This document shows positions 5,445 to 7,309 of a DNA stretch of 7,309 bases, one piece after another. Each line of letters begins with the position of its first letter. Position 1 is the first letter of the stretch. The notes under the pieces were generated by a model. It was given only the letters and a program-made list of their open reading frames with translations. It did no database searches and was not told the origin of the DNA. The position numbers and the translations under genes were made by a program. The DNA comes from JBFJWU01 sp041623475 [NCBI: bacterium] (lineage in GTDB: Bacteria > J088): the NCBI GenBank assembly GCA_041623475.1, contig JBFJWU010000167.1:1-7309 (forward strand), read 5' to 3'.

Positions 5445-7042
5445 CTTTGCCGGATCGAAACAATCCCTATACGTTTGATGAGTTCCTGAAGCGACGCGAC
5501 CGTTTTGACTACTACAGGGATGACACGTTCCTGCAGCGGGTCGTGCAGCACTTTACAGGCGACGAGTGGCCGGTCCTGCACGAACAACTGCTGGAATTTT
5601 CGCCGCGCCCGTCATTCCGCTGGCGGGACCTGGCTGAAATCAACAGCCTGCCCGACAACCGGCCGCGCCTGACTCATTTTGACGGCCACGGACATCGGAT
5701 TGACCGGATCGAGCGGCCGCAGGAAACGATCGAAATCGAACGTGGTGTATTCGGCGAGGGGTTGTTCTCGGACCAGACCAGCCTGTGGGAGCGCCTGAGC
5801 AAGCAGTTGCTGATCCACCAGAACGGCGAACACGGAGTGAGCTGTGCGATGACGTGCACCGAGGGCCTGGTCGCCCTGGTCGGGGCCCACGTGGAAACTG
5901 CACACCCTGCGGCCAAAGAAATCTGGCGCCACTGCAAAGAGGGGTTCGATGGCGATTTCGGGACCGGTTCGCAGTTTTTGACCGAAATCCAGGGTGGTTC
6001 GGATGTGCCCGCCAACCGCGTCGAGGCAGTACCTGACAGCGACGGGCAGCATTTTCGCCTGTATGGGACCAAGTTCTTTTGTTCGGCCTGTCATACCGAT
6101 TACGCGATTGTCACAGCAAAGGTGACGGGCAGCTCCGACGTCAGCACGTTCCTGGTCCCGGCATGGCTGCCGGGCAACAAGGACCGGGAAATTCGCAACG
6201 GGTACCGCATCAACCGCCTGAAACGCAAGCTGGGGACGATCGAGTTACCCACCGGCGAAATCGAATTTGACGGGGCGCTGGCGTACCCGATCGGTCCGTT
6301 GGGTCGTGGTGTGGCCAACGTCGTCGGCCACGTCCTGACGGTCAGCCGACTGAGTGTGAGCATCAGCAACACAGCGTCCAACATCCGTGCGGTGCGCGAG
6401 GCGCGGATGTATATGGAGTTCCGTGAGGTGTTCGGGCAGCGGTTGATCGATTATCCGATCAATTCCGGGCAAATCGCTGAACTGGAGCGCCGGAGCCAGG
6501 CGACCCTGTGCGGACTGTACAAGATCTACGGACAGTTGATCGGGCAGGGCGGCCGGTTGACGGCGGGCCTGCCCCGTGACGAGGACCTGGATGCGCGGCG
6601 GCACAAATTTCGGCTGCGCCTGTTGATCATGCTGCAGAAGCTGGCAACCACATCTGACACGGTGGATATCCTGCACCGTTGCATTTCGGTGTTTGCCGGC
6701 CACGGGGTGATGGAATGCTTTTCAGCAATTCCGCGGTTATTGAGGGATGCGTTGATTAACGAACAATGGGAAGGTCCGCGCAATATGCTGCTGGCCCAGA
6801 TTCATGGTGACCTGGGGCGGGTCCAGGACTGGTACCCGACAGACGAACTGGTTGCGGACTTGTTGCCAGGCGCGGAACCAGAGCATCAGCAGGCGTGGGC
6901 GGCGCAGCTTGGTGACATCGTCAATGCCGACCTGTCGACAGGATCCAACCGGCAAACGGTTGCCCTGGCAATGGCGTGGGATGGGCTGGCGCAGGACATC
7001 TTTAACCACTACCAGGCAGAGGCCCTGGCGGAGGTCGGGTGA
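5441..7042 (+). CDS. AidB-like acyl-CoA dehydrogenase
   Basis: This is a 533-aa flavin-dependent acyl-CoA dehydrogenase-fold protein. It is much longer than medium-chain dehydrogenases (about 400 aa) and close to AidB (541 aa). The FAD/substrate loop is F179-L-T-E-I-Q-G-G-S-D-V189, matching the MTExxGGSDV motif of AidB-like members. The beta domain continues with GTKFFCSA (209-216) and KLGTIELPTGEIEFDGA (263-279). The C-terminal helices carry EARMYMEFREVFGQRLIDYP (320-339), AGHGVME (419-425, the GGxG position) and W443-E444-G-P-R-N448, where E444 aligns with the catalytic glutamate of the YEGT/WEGSGN motif. Retention of that Glu argues for a working dehydrogenase, although AidB itself has weak activity and binds DNA. 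ATG 5441 overlaps the hydrolase stop, so the two proteins are probably made together. A role in oxidising an acyl-CoA or steroid side chain is inferred from context. No electron-transfer flavoprotein or acyl-CoA ligase is present in the window. Confidence 0.92.
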   Translation: MTLPDRNNPYTFDEFLKRRDRFDYYRDDTFLQRVVQHFTGDEWPVLHEQLLEFSPRPSFRWRDLAEINSLPDNRPRLTHFDGHGHRIDRIERPQETIEIERGVFGEGLFSDQTSLWERLSKQLLIHQNGEHGVSCAMTCTEGLVALVGAHVETAHPAAKEIWRHCKEGFDGDFGTGSQFLTEIQGGSDVPANRVEAVPDSDGQHFRLYGTKFFCSACHTDYAIVTAKVTGSSDVSTFLVPAWLPGNKDREIRNGYRINRLKRKLGTIELPTGEIEFDGALAYPIGPLGRGVANVVGHVLTVSRLSVSISNTASNIRAVREARMYMEFREVFGQRLIDYPINSGQIAELERRSQATLCGLYKIYGQLIGQGGRLTAGLPRDEDLDARRHKFRLRLLIMLQKLATTSDTVDILHRCISVFAGHGVMECFSAIPRLLRDALINEQWEGPRNMLLAQIHGDLGRVQDWYPTDELVADLLPGAEPEHQQAWAAQLGDIVNADLSTGSNRQTVALAMAWDGLAQDIFNHYQAEALAEVG

Positions 7043-7164
7043 AGCGACCAGCTTCACGTCATCTCGCACGCTGTCCTCGCGCCAGGATCCTCGACGTAGC
7101 GCTGCTACGCCTGCGGCCCAGCCACTGCGGGCATCGCACGATCTAACGCAAATCTGGTCGCTTC
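7041..7164. repeat. 11-bp inverted repeats bounding the first 123-bp unit
   Basis: GAAGCGACCAG (7041-7051) is the exact reverse complement of CTGGTCGCTTC (7154-7164). The left arm overlaps the last two bases of the acyl-CoA dehydrogenase stop codon (TGA, 7040-7042). The later copy keeps only the right-hand arm (7277-7287), since its left side is GGGTTGG. The first unit may therefore be the original inserted palindromic element, with later copies arising by tandem duplication. Confidence 0.6.
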
Positions 7165-7309
7165 CGGGTTGGAGCTTCACGTCATCTCGCACGCTGTCCT
7201 CGCGCCAGGATCCTCGACGTAGCGCTGCTACGCCTGCGGTCCAGCCACTGCGGGCATCGCACGATCTAACGCAAATCTGGTCGCTTCCGGGTTGGAGCTT
7301 CACGCCATC
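7050..7309. repeat. Tandem array of a 123-bp unit (2.1 copies, runs off the window)
   Basis: Full copies lie at 7050-7172 and 7173-7295, and a third begins at 7296 and continues beyond the window. Copies 1 and 2 differ at one base (C 7117 versus T 7240); the third differs at 7305 (C for T). The unit starts AGCTTCACGTCATCTCGCAC and ends CTGGTCGCTTCCGGGTTGG. Each full copy contains a CGTAGC-GCT-GCTACG hairpin (7095-7109 and 7218-7232). The array begins 8 nt after the acyl-CoA dehydrogenase stop. The period is 41 codons, so a minus-strand frame stays open through the array with a 41-residue repeat, but nothing supports expression. It looks like an extragenic palindromic repeat family amplified in tandem. 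Confidence 0.95.

Noticed and set aside
6737-7303. 188-residue minus-strand frame running from the tandem repeat into the acyl-CoA dehydrogenase gene
   Set aside because: Its repeats arise because the 123-bp unit is a multiple of three; the rest is antisense to a conserved gene, and no ribosome site is seen.
7050-7309. CRISPR array
   Set aside because: The unit is 123 bp and repeats directly with no unique spacers, and no cas gene is present.

Overview
The window looks like bacterial DNA: about 60% GC, compact operons, a clear Shine-Dalgarno site and a 4-base ATGA gene overlap. It most likely comes from an uncultured proteobacterium, myxobacterium or relative; the sequence alone does not fix the taxon. 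Its core is a small steroid/sterol locus made of protein families best known from eukaryotes.

Leftward (minus-strand) operon, in transcription order: an ERG2/sigma-1-receptor-type sterol C-8 isomerase (3705-3133); a membrane 3-oxo-5-alpha-steroid 4-dehydrogenase of the SRD5A/DET2 family (3088-2312); a Rieske non-haem iron oxygenase of the KshA/Neverland(DAF-36)/SdmA type (2177-1134); and a START-fold SRPBCC protein (1112-359) that is now a pseudogene. The SRPBCC gene is cut in two by a 297-bp non-autonomous element (680-976) with perfect 20-bp terminal inverted repeats and a TTAA-type 4-bp target duplication. Removing the element and one duplication copy restores a 150-codon frame exactly. 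The gene also has no visible start codon.

Rightward (plus-strand) operon, divergent across a 356-bp intergenic region: an exported beta-lactamase-fold serine hydrolase of the 6-aminohexanoate-dimer-hydrolase/esterase type (4062-5444), overlapping by 4 bp an AidB-length acyl-CoA dehydrogenase (5441-7042). A 28-codon open frame (3979-4065) overlaps the hydrolase start and may be a leader.

After the acyl-CoA dehydrogenase stop, the window ends in a tandem array of a 123-bp unit (two full copies and the start of a third). Positions 1-358 are less GC-rich, hold no recognisable gene, and contain one long hairpin (153-188).

Functional reading (inference): the leftward operon rearranges ring unsaturation of a sterol or steroid (delta-8 to delta-7 shift, 4-ene or related double-bond reduction, ring oxygenation or desaturation), with the SRPBCC protein as a possible lipid-binding partner. 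The rightward pair could release and oxidise an acyl group or side chain. Substrates are not proven, and whether the locus builds, remodels or degrades sterols cannot be decided from this window.
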